In this document: positions 13,462-21,229 of the stretch, piece by piece | Numbering within the stretch: position 1 is the stretch's first letter | Layout: each line of letters starts with the position of its first letter | DNA from: Alphaproteobacteria bacterium | Lineage (GTDB): Bacteria > Pseudomonadota > Alphaproteobacteria > CAAGCB01 > CAG-977 | Length of the DNA stretch: 22,205 bases | Direction of reading: 5' to 3' | Assembly: GCA_900768185.1 (NCBI GenBank) | Contig: CAAGCB010000011.1 | Location: 1 to 22,205 of the forward strand | Notes under the pieces: model-generated | Seen by the model: the letters and a program-made list of their open reading frames with translations, nothing else | What the model was told of the DNA's origin: nothing | The model's database searches: none | Position numbers and translations under genes: made by a program

Positions 13462-13953
13462 ATGTCCACGGTTCATTTTCTTTGCGGCTTTATGGGGTTC
13501 GGCAAATCGACCGTCGCGCGCAGGCTGGCGGCGCAATACAACGCCGTCGTTTTGAACGACGACGAATTCATTTGCGAACTGTTCGGACGCGACCTGCCGC
13601 AAAACGAGTTTGACGCCGCGCACGCCAAAGTCAGCCGTTTCACGTGGAAACTGGGCGAACGCATCGCGGGCGCGGGCGGCAACGTCATTTTCGACCGCGG
13701 TTTCTGGTCGCGCGCCAGCCGCGCCGATGCCGTTGAACGCATGGGGCATTTTTGCGAAAACATTCAATTCCACCAGATCGAATGCGACATGGAAACGGCG
13801 AAACAGCGGGTTTTAAACCGTTCGCGAAACGATAAAAGCGCGCTGAAAATCGACGAAGCCACATTTGACGCTTTGGCGAACCGCTACGAACCGATCGGTT
13901 CCGACGAGAATTTGAACGTTATTTATTACAACAACAACCTGCCTTTATTTTAG
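13462..13953 (+). CDS. P-loop kinase-like ATP-binding protein (AAA_33 type)
   Basis: This 163-aa protein has Walker A GFMGFGKST at residues 9-17. LNDDEFICELFG follows at the place where AAA_33-type kinases hold a catalytic acidic residue. Further on is the family-like VIFDRGFWSRASRADAVERM (about 74-93). The C-terminal region includes an arginine-rich lid-like segment (KQRVLNRSRNDKS). Relatives phosphorylate small molecules or nucleic-acid ends, but the substrate cannot be read from the sequence. There is no strong ribosome-binding site; the two-base gap to the membrane-protein gene suggests coupling. It lies nine bases upstream of nfo. Confidence 0.82.
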   Translation: MSTVHFLCGFMGFGKSTVARRLAAQYNAVVLNDDEFICELFGRDLPQNEFDAAHAKVSRFTWKLGERIAGAGGNVIFDRGFWSRASRADAVERMGHFCENIQFHQIECDMETAKQRVLNRSRNDKSALKIDEATFDALANRYEPIGSDENLNVIYYNNNLPLF

Positions 13954-13962
13954 GAAAAGACA

Positions 13963-14793
13963 ATGTTTCACATCGGGTGTCATCTGTCCGCCGCCAAAGG
14001 CTTCGCGTCAATGGGCGAAACCGCCGTATCGATCGGCGCGAACACGTTTCAGTTTTTTACGCGCAACCCTCGCGGCGGCGCGGCGAAAGCGATCGACGAA
14101 AAAGATATCGCTGCTTTTTTGAAACTGGCGCGCGCCCATAAATTCGGCGTCGTTCTGGCGCACGCGCCCTACACGCTGAACGCCTGCGCCGCGAACGGCG
14201 ACACGCGGCGGTTTGCTTTTGAAACAATGGCGGACGACCTGAAACGCATGGAATATCTGCCGAATAATTATTACAACTTTCACCCCGGATCGCACGTCGG
14301 ACAGGGCATTGAAACGGGCGTTGAAAAAATCGCCGAAGTATTGAACGAAATCCTGACAAAAAATCAGACCACCACCGTCCTGTTGGAAACGATGGCGGGC
14401 AAAGGATCCGAAGTCGGCGGAAGATTCGAAGAATTGCGCGCTATCGTCGACCGCGTTGATTTGAATGAAAAGCTGGGCGTGTGTCTGGACACCTGCCACG
14501 TCTATGATGCCGGATACGATATTGTGAACGATTTGGACGGCGTTTTGAACGAATTTGACCGCGTTATCGGACTGAACCGATTGAAAGCGATCCACCTGAA
14601 CGACAGCAAAAACCCTTTCGCGTCGCACAAGGACAGACATGAAAAGTTGGGGGCGGGCAGTATCGGCAAAGACGTCTTTTGCCGCATTATCAATCACCCG
14701 TTGTTGCGCGATTTGCCGTTTTATCTGGAAACGCCCAACGAATTGGACGGCTACGCGGCGGAAATCGATTGGCTGAAATCCGTTCGCGAATAG
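13963..14793 (+). CDS. nfo: Endonuclease IV (AP endonuclease)
   Basis: This 276-aa enzyme cleaves DNA 5' of abasic sites in base-excision repair, using three metal ions. All nine metal ligands of E. coli Nfo have counterparts: H67 (AHAPYTLN), H107 (NFHPGSH), E142 (LETMAGKG), D176 and H179 (CLDTCHVYDAGYD), H211 (HLNDSK), D224 and H226 (KDRHEKLG) and E256 (LETPNE). Length is close to Nfo (285 aa) and the fold appears complete. AGGAAAAG precedes the start. It is the last gene of the plus-strand group and is followed by a hairpin shared with the convergent pirin gene. Confidence 0.97.
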   Translation: MFHIGCHLSAAKGFASMGETAVSIGANTFQFFTRNPRGGAAKAIDEKDIAAFLKLARAHKFGVVLAHAPYTLNACAANGDTRRFAFETMADDLKRMEYLPNNYYNFHPGSHVGQGIETGVEKIAEVLNEILTKNQTTTVLLETMAGKGSEVGGRFEELRAIVDRVDLNEKLGVCLDTCHVYDAGYDIVNDLDGVLNEFDRVIGLNRLKAIHLNDSKNPFASHKDRHEKLGAGSIGKDVFCRIINHPLLRDLPFYLETPNELDGYAAEIDWLKSVRE

Positions 14794-14796
14794 AAA

Positions 14797-14829
14797 AGGG
14801 GACTTTTTGGACTGTCCCCTCTTTATTTT
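14797..14829. terminator. Hairpin terminator between nfo and pirin genes
   Basis: AGGGGAC (14797-14803) and GTCCCCT (14814-14820) form a 7-bp stem, followed by CTTTATTTT. It lies between convergent genes and is stronger for the plus strand. Confidence 0.75.
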
Positions 14830-15538
14830 AATACGCCGGCAAATCGAAAATCAGCAGATTGCTGCGCTCGTCCAGCCCTTTCAACGTCAAGACGCCCGCT
14901 TCTTCCGTAATCGCCAAGCCGTCGCCGGTTTTCAGATAAAGCGAGTTGGCTTCCAGCGCGCCCGCCGCGATTTGCAGCCACAAACGGCGGGACGGACGCA
15001 TTTGGAACCGAACGATTCTGTCCGCCGTCAGCAGACATTGAAAGATGTTGATATCCTGATGAATGCCGACGGATCCGATCCGCCCGTCGCGCGACGCGAT
15101 CAGACACAAATTGTCCAGCATGCCCGCCGGTTCAAATTCCCGCTTTTCATATTCGGGAAGCAAATTCAAACGATCCGGTAAAATCCAAATTTGCAAAAAA
15201 TGCGCCGCGCGCGACAACGACGGATTGATTTCGCTGTGGATAATTCCGCTACCCGCCGTGATTCGCTGAACATCGCCGGCGGAAATCACGCAAGAATTGC
15301 CAAGATTGTCCTTATGCTCCATCTGTCCGCCGATCATGACGGTGACGATTTCCATATTGTCGTGCCGATGCGCCCCGTACCCTTCGCGCGGCGCGACCAC
15401 GTCGTCGTTGATGACGCGCAATTCGCCAAATCCCATGTGCACGGGATCGTAATAGTCGGCAAAAGAAAACGTGTGCCGACTGTCCAGCCAGCTCAGCCGC
15501 GTTTTCCCCCTGTCGTTTTTCGGTCTGATTTCCAACAT
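14828..15538 (-). CDS. Pirin-family protein (YhhW-like bicupin)
   Basis: The 236-aa reading begins at MLEIRPKNDRG (15538), preceded by GGAGG; a longer frame from 15586 adds residues not typical of the family. The N-terminal cupin has the characteristic HTFSFADYYDPVHMGFGELR (about residues 21-40). It then has the metal-ligand motif GYGAHRHDNMEIVTVMIGGQ and the return histidine and glutamate in GSGIIHSEIN. The C-terminal cupin is degenerate, as usual. Pirins bind iron or another metal; E. coli YhhW shows quercetin dioxygenase activity in vitro, but the natural role is unclear. Length matches YhhW (231 aa). The upstream hydrolase gene is on the same strand, about 70 bases away. Confidence 0.92.
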   Translation of the reverse strand: MLEIRPKNDRGKTRLSWLDSRHTFSFADYYDPVHMGFGELRVINDDVVAPREGYGAHRHDNMEIVTVMIGGQMEHKDNLGNSCVISAGDVQRITAGSGIIHSEINPSLSRAAHFLQIWILPDRLNLLPEYEKREFEPAGMLDNLCLIASRDGRIGSVGIHQDINIFQCLLTADRIVRFQMRPSRRLWLQIAAGALEANSLYLKTGDGLAITEEAGVLTLKGLDERSNLLIFDLPAY

Positions 15539-15609
15539 GACGCCCTCCTTTCCTGAATATGAAAGAAATAAGCGGCGCGGAGGCATGAAACAACCTGCCC
15601 GATAGTCGC

Positions 15610-16557
15610 TTATCCGATTTTGAACACGTCGCGCAATTTGGCGATCGACAATAAAACGGCGTCGCGCGCGGCAGCACTGTCCGCAATCGGATTCAGCATC
15701 ATGAAATCGTGAATCGCGCCGTTGAATCGAACCGATGTCACGGGAACACCCGCGTCGTTCAATTTTCGGGCGAACGCCTCGCCTTCGTCGCGCAAGACGT
15801 CGTTTTCAGCCGTTATCACCAAAGCGGGCGGCAGTCCTTTCAACTGTTCCGCCGAAGCGTTCAAAGGCGACGCGAATACCGACGCGCGGTCGGATTTGCG
15901 CGGGGCGTACATGTTCCAAAACCACGCCATCGCTTTTTTGGTCAGCCACGGTCCGTTTTCAAAATCGCGGTAGGACTTTGTCGCCATCGCCGCGTCGGTC
16001 ACGGGATAAATCAACAGTTGGAAACGGATTTCCGGCGTTCCTTCCTCTTTAGCGGTCAGCGCCGCCGCAATCGCCATATTGCCGCCGACGCTATCCCCCG
16101 CGATTGCCAGACGCGACACGTCCAACCGCAATTCGTCGGCGCGCGCGACAACGTGTTTCAACGCGGCGGACAGCTCCGCCGTCGTTTGCGGAAAAGCGGA
16201 TTCGGGCGACGGCGTGTACACCGGAAAGACAACCGCCGCGGGAATCCCCGCCGCCAATTCGCGAACCAGCCTGTCGTGTGTCGAATCGTCGCCCAGAACC
16301 CAGCCGCCGCCGTGAATATAGAAAACGACCGGCAGCTTGGCGTCGACGCCTTTCGGTCTGTGGATTTTGACGGGAATTTCCGTTCCTCTGACGGCGGCAT
16401 AGACGGTTTGAACGTCAGTTTCGGGCGCGGATACGGAAAAGTTTTGAACATCGGTCAACACCCGCCGCGCCTGTTGCGGCGTCAATTCGTACAGCGGCTT
16501 TGCGTTCGAATTTTCGACGTTTTCGACGAAACCTTTTATTTTTGACATCAAGTGCAT
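15610..16557 (-). CDS. Alpha/beta hydrolase, hormone-sensitive-lipase family
   Basis: This 315-aa esterase/lipase-type enzyme has the HSL oxyanion motif HGGGW (residues 82-86) and the nucleophile elbow GDSVGG with S156. Likely charge-relay partners are D253 (ENDVLRDEG) and H283 (AIHDFM). All catalytic elements are present. No signal peptide is visible, so it is probably cytoplasmic. The substrate is unknown; family members act on short-chain esters. AGGAGG stands six bases before the ATG at 16557. It lies upstream of the pirin gene on the same strand and may share its transcript. Confidence 0.92.
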   Translation of the reverse strand: MHLMSKIKGFVENVENSNAKPLYELTPQQARRVLTDVQNFSVSAPETDVQTVYAAVRGTEIPVKIHRPKGVDAKLPVVFYIHGGGWVLGDDSTHDRLVRELAAGIPAAVVFPVYTPSPESAFPQTTAELSAALKHVVARADELRLDVSRLAIAGDSVGGNMAIAAALTAKEEGTPEIRFQLLIYPVTDAAMATKSYRDFENGPWLTKKAMAWFWNMYAPRKSDRASVFASPLNASAEQLKGLPPALVITAENDVLRDEGEAFARKLNDAGVPVTSVRFNGAIHDFMMLNPIADSAAARDAVLLSIAKLRDVFKIG

Positions 16558-16685
16558 TGTTTCCTCCTGTCTTTATGCAAAAGGAAAGCATAAGCCGTCG
16601 CCCGCGATTTGTCCCGACGGCAATCCGATTACGAACGAAAGGCGGTTACACCCGTCCGTTTTTATACTTCGTCCCCCAATCCGCC

Positions 16686-16779
16686 AAAACGTCGAGGGTT
16701 CAAATCCAAACTTGCGGCAAATATAAAAAAAACGTCCTGTCAGGACGCTTTTTTTTATATGGAGCGGGCGAAGGGATTT
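16686..16779. repeat. tRNA-Gly-derived direct repeat, copy A
   Basis: The unit carries, in order, 17 bases of the T-arm (plus strand), the linker AAACTTGCGGCAAATAT, an A8/T8-flanked hairpin (CGTCC/GGACG), and 20 bases of the tRNA-Gly 3' end including CCA (minus orientation). It matches copy B with about four substitutions and one extra A. The tRNA part stops after 20 bases, so this copy is not a functional tRNA gene. Confidence 0.85.
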
Positions 16780-16855
16780 ATTCGCTGACGCTCACCCTGC
16801 GGGTCGCCGTTCCGGCGTTGCCTGCGCTTGCGCTCCGGCTGAACCCGATTCTTTA

Positions 16856-16950
16856 AAAACGTCGAGGGTTCAAATCCAAACTTGCGGCAAATATAAAAAA
16901 AAACGCCCTAAAAGGACGCTTTTTTTTATATGGAGCGGGCGAAGGGATTT
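16856..16950. repeat. tRNA-Gly-derived direct repeat, copy B (continues into tRNA-Gly)
   Basis: This is the same unit as 16686-16779, offset by 170 bases, but its right end runs into the complete tRNA-Gly gene. The 17-base T-arm segment at 16861-16877 is the exact reverse complement of 16945-16961 in the tRNA, forming an inverted repeat around the tRNA terminator. Confidence 0.85.
16893..16930 (-). terminator. Terminator of tRNA-Gly
   Basis: On the minus strand, directly after the CCA end, A8-GCGTCCT-TTT-AGGGCG-T9 forms a hairpin. One pair is a G-U that would be a mismatch on the other strand, so it favours the tRNA direction. Confidence 0.75.
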
Positions 16951-17005
16951 GAACCCTCGACATCAACCTTGGCAAGGTTGCGCTCTACCCCTGAGCTACA
17001 CCCGC
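16931..17005 (-). tRNA. tRNA-Gly (anticodon GCC)
   Basis: Read on the minus strand, the 75 bases start GCGGGTGTAGCTC and end CGCCCGCTCCA. The acceptor arms GCGGGTG and CGCCCGC pair with one G-T. The anticodon stem CAACC/GGTTG encloses the loop TTGCCAA with anticodon GCC. The T-arm is GAGGG-TTCAAAT-CCCTT. The CCA is encoded. A promoter stands just upstream and a terminator just downstream, so the gene looks functional. Confidence 0.96.
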
Positions 17006-17026
17006 GCTCCGTTTCAACACCGTCGG

Positions 17027-17054
17027 ATTATAATGAAGTGAAATCGGATTGCAA
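17027..17054 (-). promoter_or_regulatory. Promoter of tRNA-Gly
   Basis: On the minus strand a consensus TATAAT (17032-17027) is preceded, after 16 bases, by TTGCAA (17054-17049). Transcription would start about 15 bases ahead of the tRNA. Confidence 0.75.
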
Positions 17055-17229
17055 GACTTTTTTCAAAAAAAAATAACTTTTTTTCATTTTTTGGGAAATC
17101 CCGCCGTTTTAAAGGCAAAAAATTTTAACGCGCCGATCCGAAAAGGCTTCTTTTCCGTTTTAATCACGTCAGTTTTCGTATATGATGCGCAACCGTAATC
17201 CACTTTCCAATCGGCAAAGGCAAACCGCC

Positions 17230-18138
17230 ATGGCTCTGATTTTCCAAGATTTGAACAACGCCGCCCCCGTCGGGAACGATTGCGTTAAAACGGGAACCCT
17301 GCAATCCTTCAAAGCCGACGTTGTCGACGATTCCAAAAAGCGCGCCGTTTTGGCGTATTTTTATTCGGACAAGGATCCCGCCTGCGCTTCGTTTGCCGCT
17401 TTGCTGGAAAAATACGTCCGGCTGGCGAACGGCAAAGCCGCTTTGGTCAAATTCGACATCAACGGCGTTCAGCCTTTGATCATGCAGTTGGGAATCCGCG
17501 AAGTCCCGACCACCATGATTTTTGCCAAAGGCGGGCTGGTCGACGGATTCGCAGGCGCGATTCCCGAATCGCAACTGAAATCCGTGATGCAGGCTTTGAT
17601 CGGCAAAGACGCGCTGTCCCTTGACGAAATGCTGAAAGCCGCGAAAACACTGCTGGACGACGGACAGGCGCAACAGGCGTTGGAATCCTTCGCCGCCGTT
17701 TTGGAAAAGGACGAAACGAACCCCGCCGCCTTTGCGGGTATGATCCGCGCTTTTATCGCCCTGAAACAGACGGACGCCGCGAAAGATTTGGCGGACGGAT
17801 TGGACGCGTCGATCAAATCCCCCGAACTGGAATCCGCGAAAACAGCGCTGAAACTGGCCATTGAATCCCAAAACGCGCCGGATCCCCTTGATTTAAAGAA
17901 AAAAGTCGATGCCGATCCGAACGATTTACAGGCGCGCTACGATTACGCGCGCGCCCTGTTCGCCGCGGGAAAACCGGAATGCGCCATCGACGAACTGATT
18001 AAAATCATCGCCGTCGAACGCGAATGGAACAACGACGCGGCGCGGCGCCAACTGTTCGAAATCTTCGCCGCGTTGGGACAGACCGATCCCGTCACCGTCG
18101 CGGGACGGCGCAAACTCTCCTCGCTTTTGTTTTCGTAA
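17230..18138 (+). CDS. cnoX: CnoX/YbbN-type thioredoxin-TPR co-chaperone
   Basis: The 302-aa reading starts at MALIFQDLNN (17230); a frame from 17182 adds a stretch without family character. Residues about 20-125 form a thioredoxin fold with the cis-proline at VPTTM (about 95-99). The usual WCGPC active site is replaced by KDPAC, leaving one cysteine, C52, at the second position. That resembles E. coli CnoX, which has SQHC. The rest is a run of TPR-like helices (AQQALESFAAVLEKDETNPA and PNDLQARYDYARALFAAGKP). CnoX holds oxidised, unfolding proteins and passes them to GroEL/ES. The next gene, a LON-domain protein, starts 15 bases later, an arrangement I recall from other alphaproteobacteria. 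Confidence 0.9.
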   Translation: MALIFQDLNNAAPVGNDCVKTGTLQSFKADVVDDSKKRAVLAYFYSDKDPACASFAALLEKYVRLANGKAALVKFDINGVQPLIMQLGIREVPTTMIFAKGGLVDGFAGAIPESQLKSVMQALIGKDALSLDEMLKAAKTLLDDGQAQQALESFAAVLEKDETNPAAFAGMIRAFIALKQTDAAKDLADGLDASIKSPELESAKTALKLAIESQNAPDPLDLKKKVDADPNDLQARYDYARALFAAGKPECAIDELIKIIAVEREWNNDAARRQLFEIFAALGQTDPVTVAGRRKLSSLLFS

Positions 18139-18153
18139 GGGGGAAACCGACGC

Positions 18154-18792
18154 ATGAGCAACAGCATTTTCGACGTCACCATGGTTGAACTGCCGTCCCG
18201 TCTTCCCGTCCTGCCGTTTTCGGGATCTTTTCTGTTTCCCGAAACAAAGCTGACTCTGCATATTTTCGAAATGCGCTATATCCGTCTGGTATTCAACGCT
18301 TTGGCGGCGTCGCGTCTGATCGGGCTGGTTCAGCCGATGCAGCAGGACATGGCGATGAAAGTGCCGCCCCTGTATAAAACGGGGTGCGCGGGACGCATTT
18401 CCGGCTTTACGGAATCGGACGACACGCTGATGATCACCTTGACGGGCGTCGCGCGGTTTCATGTCGTCAAAGAACACGACCACAACGGAATTTATCGCGA
18501 TGTCGACGTCGATTTTTCCCCGTTCGCGCGGGATTTCAGCATCGGCGATTTCAAATTCGACAAGAAAAAACTGTTTTCCAAGCTGGACTATTACGCTTAT
18601 TGCAACAAACTGGATTTGACATCTGACATGATCAAACGGTTGCCCGACGAACAGATGCTGATGACGCTGGCGTCAGTTCTGCCGTTTGAACCCGCCGAAA
18701 AACAGGCGTTGCTGGAATGCGCGGAAATCGGTCGTTTTTACGAAACGCTGCTGCTTTTGTTGGACATGAATGCCGACGGACGCATGAATTAA
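18154..18792 (+). CDS. LON substrate-binding-domain protein (no protease domain)
   Basis: This 212-aa protein consists of the N-terminal domain of Lon protease only. It has the typical RLPVLPFSGSFLFPETKLTL (about residues 16-35), then HIFEMRYIRLV (about 36-46) and GCAGRISGFTESDDTLMITL (about 76-95). The C-terminal half is helical. There is no AAA+ or Ser-Lys protease domain. The function of such stand-alone proteins is not settled; a role in recognising misfolded protein is inferred from its link to cnoX. AAGGGGG precedes the ATG, and the 15-base gap to cnoX indicates one operon. Confidence 0.93.
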   Translation: MSNSIFDVTMVELPSRLPVLPFSGSFLFPETKLTLHIFEMRYIRLVFNALAASRLIGLVQPMQQDMAMKVPPLYKTGCAGRISGFTESDDTLMITLTGVARFHVVKEHDHNGIYRDVDVDFSPFARDFSIGDFKFDKKKLFSKLDYYAYCNKLDLTSDMIKRLPDEQMLMTLASVLPFEPAEKQALLECAEIGRFYETLLLLLDMNADGRMN

Positions 18793-18854
18793 ACGGAGAT
18801 TTTACCTTTTTGTGATAGAAAAACGTCCGTTCTTTCTTTTAACGGGAAACGGTC

Positions 18855-21188
18855 ATGATTTCTTGCGAAAAGCATTCTTTTTTACCTGAATCCTTGCGGC
18901 TTTTTTTTCACAAGGCGGCGATAAGAGGCTCTGGTCTGCTGATCATCGGTCTGGGCGGCAGTTTGGGGGCGGCTTTGGCGACGTACGATTCCGCCGATCC
19001 GTCATTCAACACGGCGACGGGTGAAGCCGCGAAAAACGCGCTGGGCGGATTCGGGGCGGGGTGCGCCGATTTGCTGTGGCAGTATTTCGGACTGGGCGCT
19101 CTGCTTTTTCCGGTTTCACTGATCGCCTGGGGCGTTTTGATCGTCTGCCTGAAATGGCACAAGTTCCAGTTCTTCCGCGTTTTATGTCTGATTCCGACGC
19201 TGTTCCTGTGCCTGATTTTGCTTGCCGCCCTGCCCGACGTTTCCTTTCCGCCCGTTCTGGCGGGATTTTCGGGCGCGGTCATGCCCGCTTTCTATCAGCC
19301 GCTGATCAACGGATTGAGCGTCGCGCGCCTGTCGTATCTGGAATACCTGATGTTACCCGTTGTTTTTGCCGCCGCCGTGTTCGGGCTGGCGTACACGCTG
19401 GGGATTCCGTTTCACACCGTCCGTCATTGGATCAACGCGACCCTGCGCGCCGTCCGCGCCGCCTTTCTGTTCGTTTGGCGCAAGATTCGCCGAATCCCGC
19501 CGCTGAAAACCGACGACGCCGAAACAGAACCGTCCGACGAACTGCCGCAAAGCCTGTTTGCCGAACAGGGTGAATTGAATTTGGAAACGCCGCCCGAAAA
19601 CGCGCCTCTGCCGTCGCCGAAAAACGCCGCCGCGCAACACCCGGCGAAACCGTCGCCGTTGAAATCCATCAAAGAACAGCGCGAATACGCCAAAACCTTT
19701 CATCTGCCGAAACTGGAATTTCTGGCAAAGCCCAAAACCGACAAAGAAGCCGCCTTATCGCGCGATTATCTGGAAAAACGCGCGCGCCAGCTGGAAAACG
19801 TGCTTGCCGAATACGGCGTCAAAGGCGAAATCGTCAACGTGCGCCCCGGTCCCGTCGTGACTTTGTTCGAACTGGAACCCGCGCCGGGGATTAAAACGAC
19901 GCGCGTCGTCAATCTGGCTGACGACATCGCCCGATCCATGAGCGCCGTTTCCGTCCGCATCGCCGTCGTCCCCGGTCAAAGCGTCATCGGCATTGAAATG
20001 CCCAACGAAAAACGCGCCGACGTTTATCTGAAAGAACTGCTGTCTTGCGACGACTTTAAAAACGCGACGAAGCCTTTGCTGCTGGCGTTGGGCAAGGATA
20101 TCGGGGGCAAGCCGACCTTTGCCGATCTGGCGAAAATGCCGCATCTGCTGGTCGCGGGAACGACGGGATCGGGCAAATCCGTCGCTATCAACACGATGAT
20201 TTTGTCGTTGCTTTACCGTTTGACGCCCGAACAGGTGCGCCTGATTTTGGTCGACCCGAAAATGCTGGAACTGTCCGTCTACAATGAGATTCCGCATCTG
20301 CTGACGCCCGTTGTGACGGAACCGAAAAAAGCGGTGCTGGCACTGAACTGGGCGGTGCGCGAAATGGACGACCGCTATCGCCAGATGAGCGAACTGGGCG
20401 TGCGCAACATTGACGGCTATAACGCCAAAGTCAAAGAACTGCTGGCGTCAAAGCAGCCGATCGTCCGCAGCGTTCTGACGGGATACGAAGACGGCGTCCC
20501 GCAGTACGAAGATCAGGAACTGCATCTGAAACCGTTCCCCTACATCGTGGTTATCGTCGACGAAATGGCGGATTTGATGATTACGGCGGGCAAGGAAATC
20601 GAAATCGCCGTCCAGCGTATCGCCCAAAAGGCGCGCGCCGCGGGAATCCATTTGATTTTGGCGACTCAGCGTCCGTCCGTCGACGTCATCACGGGGACGA
20701 TCAAATCCAATTTCCCCGAACGCATCAGCTTCCGCCTGACGACGAAAATCGACAGCCGCACCATTTTGGGCGAACAAGGCGCGGAACAGCTGCTGGGACG
20801 CGGCGACATGCTTTATCTGGCGCAGGGGCAGCGTCCCGTGCGTCTGCACGGACCGTTCGTCAGCGATGAAGAGGTCGCCGAAGTGGTCGCCTATCTGAAA
20901 GCGCAAAGCGTTCCCGAATACGAAGACGCCGTCGTCGAAGAAACGCCCGAAGCCGCCGACAACGCCGGAACGGAAGCCGCGGACGACGGCAGCGACGCCA
21001 GTTTGTACGACAAAGCCGTCGCAATCGTCCTGCGCGACCGCAAAGTGTCGACCAGCTATGTCCAGCGTCAACTGCGTATCGGCTACAACCGCGCGGCGGG
21101 TTTGATCGATCTGATGGAAAAAGAAGGCGTCATTTCCCCCCCCAATCATGCCGGAAAACGCGAAATTCTTGTTCCCGATAACAGATAA
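18855..21188 (+). CDS. ftsK: DNA translocase FtsK
   Basis: This 777-aa septal DNA pump clears and aligns chromosome termini at division. Four membrane segments lie at about 22-42, 74-99, 107-127 and 163-186. An acidic, proline-containing linker follows (about 215-275), much shorter than in E. coli FtsK. The alpha and beta motor domains span about 300-690, with Walker A AGTTGSGKS (434-442), VDPKMLELSVYNEIPHLL, and Walker B VVIVDEMADL (D569, E570). An acidic spacer (about 690-715) leads to the gamma winged-helix domain (about 716-777) with VSTSYVQRQLRIGYNRA, which reads KOPS-like sequences and contacts XerD. All motor residues are present. The ribosome-binding site is weak. lolA follows. Confidence 0.97.
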   Translation: MISCEKHSFLPESLRLFFHKAAIRGSGLLIIGLGGSLGAALATYDSADPSFNTATGEAAKNALGGFGAGCADLLWQYFGLGALLFPVSLIAWGVLIVCLKWHKFQFFRVLCLIPTLFLCLILLAALPDVSFPPVLAGFSGAVMPAFYQPLINGLSVARLSYLEYLMLPVVFAAAVFGLAYTLGIPFHTVRHWINATLRAVRAAFLFVWRKIRRIPPLKTDDAETEPSDELPQSLFAEQGELNLETPPENAPLPSPKNAAAQHPAKPSPLKSIKEQREYAKTFHLPKLEFLAKPKTDKEAALSRDYLEKRARQLENVLAEYGVKGEIVNVRPGPVVTLFELEPAPGIKTTRVVNLADDIARSMSAVSVRIAVVPGQSVIGIEMPNEKRADVYLKELLSCDDFKNATKPLLLALGKDIGGKPTFADLAKMPHLLVAGTTGSGKSVAINTMILSLLYRLTPEQVRLILVDPKMLELSVYNEIPHLLTPVVTEPKKAVLALNWAVREMDDRYRQMSELGVRNIDGYNAKVKELLASKQPIVRSVLTGYEDGVPQYEDQELHLKPFPYIVVIVDEMADLMITAGKEIEIAVQRIAQKARAAGIHLILATQRPSVDVITGTIKSNFPERISFRLTTKIDSRTILGEQGAEQLLGRGDMLYLAQGQRPVRLHGPFVSDEEVAEVVAYLKAQSVPEYEDAVVEETPEAADNAGTEAADDGSDASLYDKAVAIVLRDRKVSTSYVQRQLRIGYNRAAGLIDLMEKEGVISPPNHAGKREILVPDNR

Positions 21189-21229
21189 ACCTGTTAATCT
21201 GGCGGCATTGAAAACAACGGAATAAAAAA

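Larger units (their letters stand above)
16558..16930. other. Gene-free interval holding tRNA-derived repeats
   Basis: Between the hydrolase start and tRNA-Gly there is no convincing gene. The interval contains two direct repeats built from tRNA-Gly 3'-end fragments and terminator-like hairpins, and a 76-base GC-rich insert between them. An open frame across 16500-16856 is explained by these repeats. Confidence 0.7.

Noticed and set aside
16691..16780. A second tRNA gene suggested by T-arm and CCA-end sequences
   Set aside because: Only 17- and 20-base fragments are present, in opposite orientations. There is no anticodon arm or D-arm.
16500..16856. 118-codon plus-strand frame beside tRNA-Gly
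   Set aside because: It overlaps the hydrolase start, runs through the tRNA-derived repeat and hairpin, and has no ribosome-binding site. The repeats explain it.
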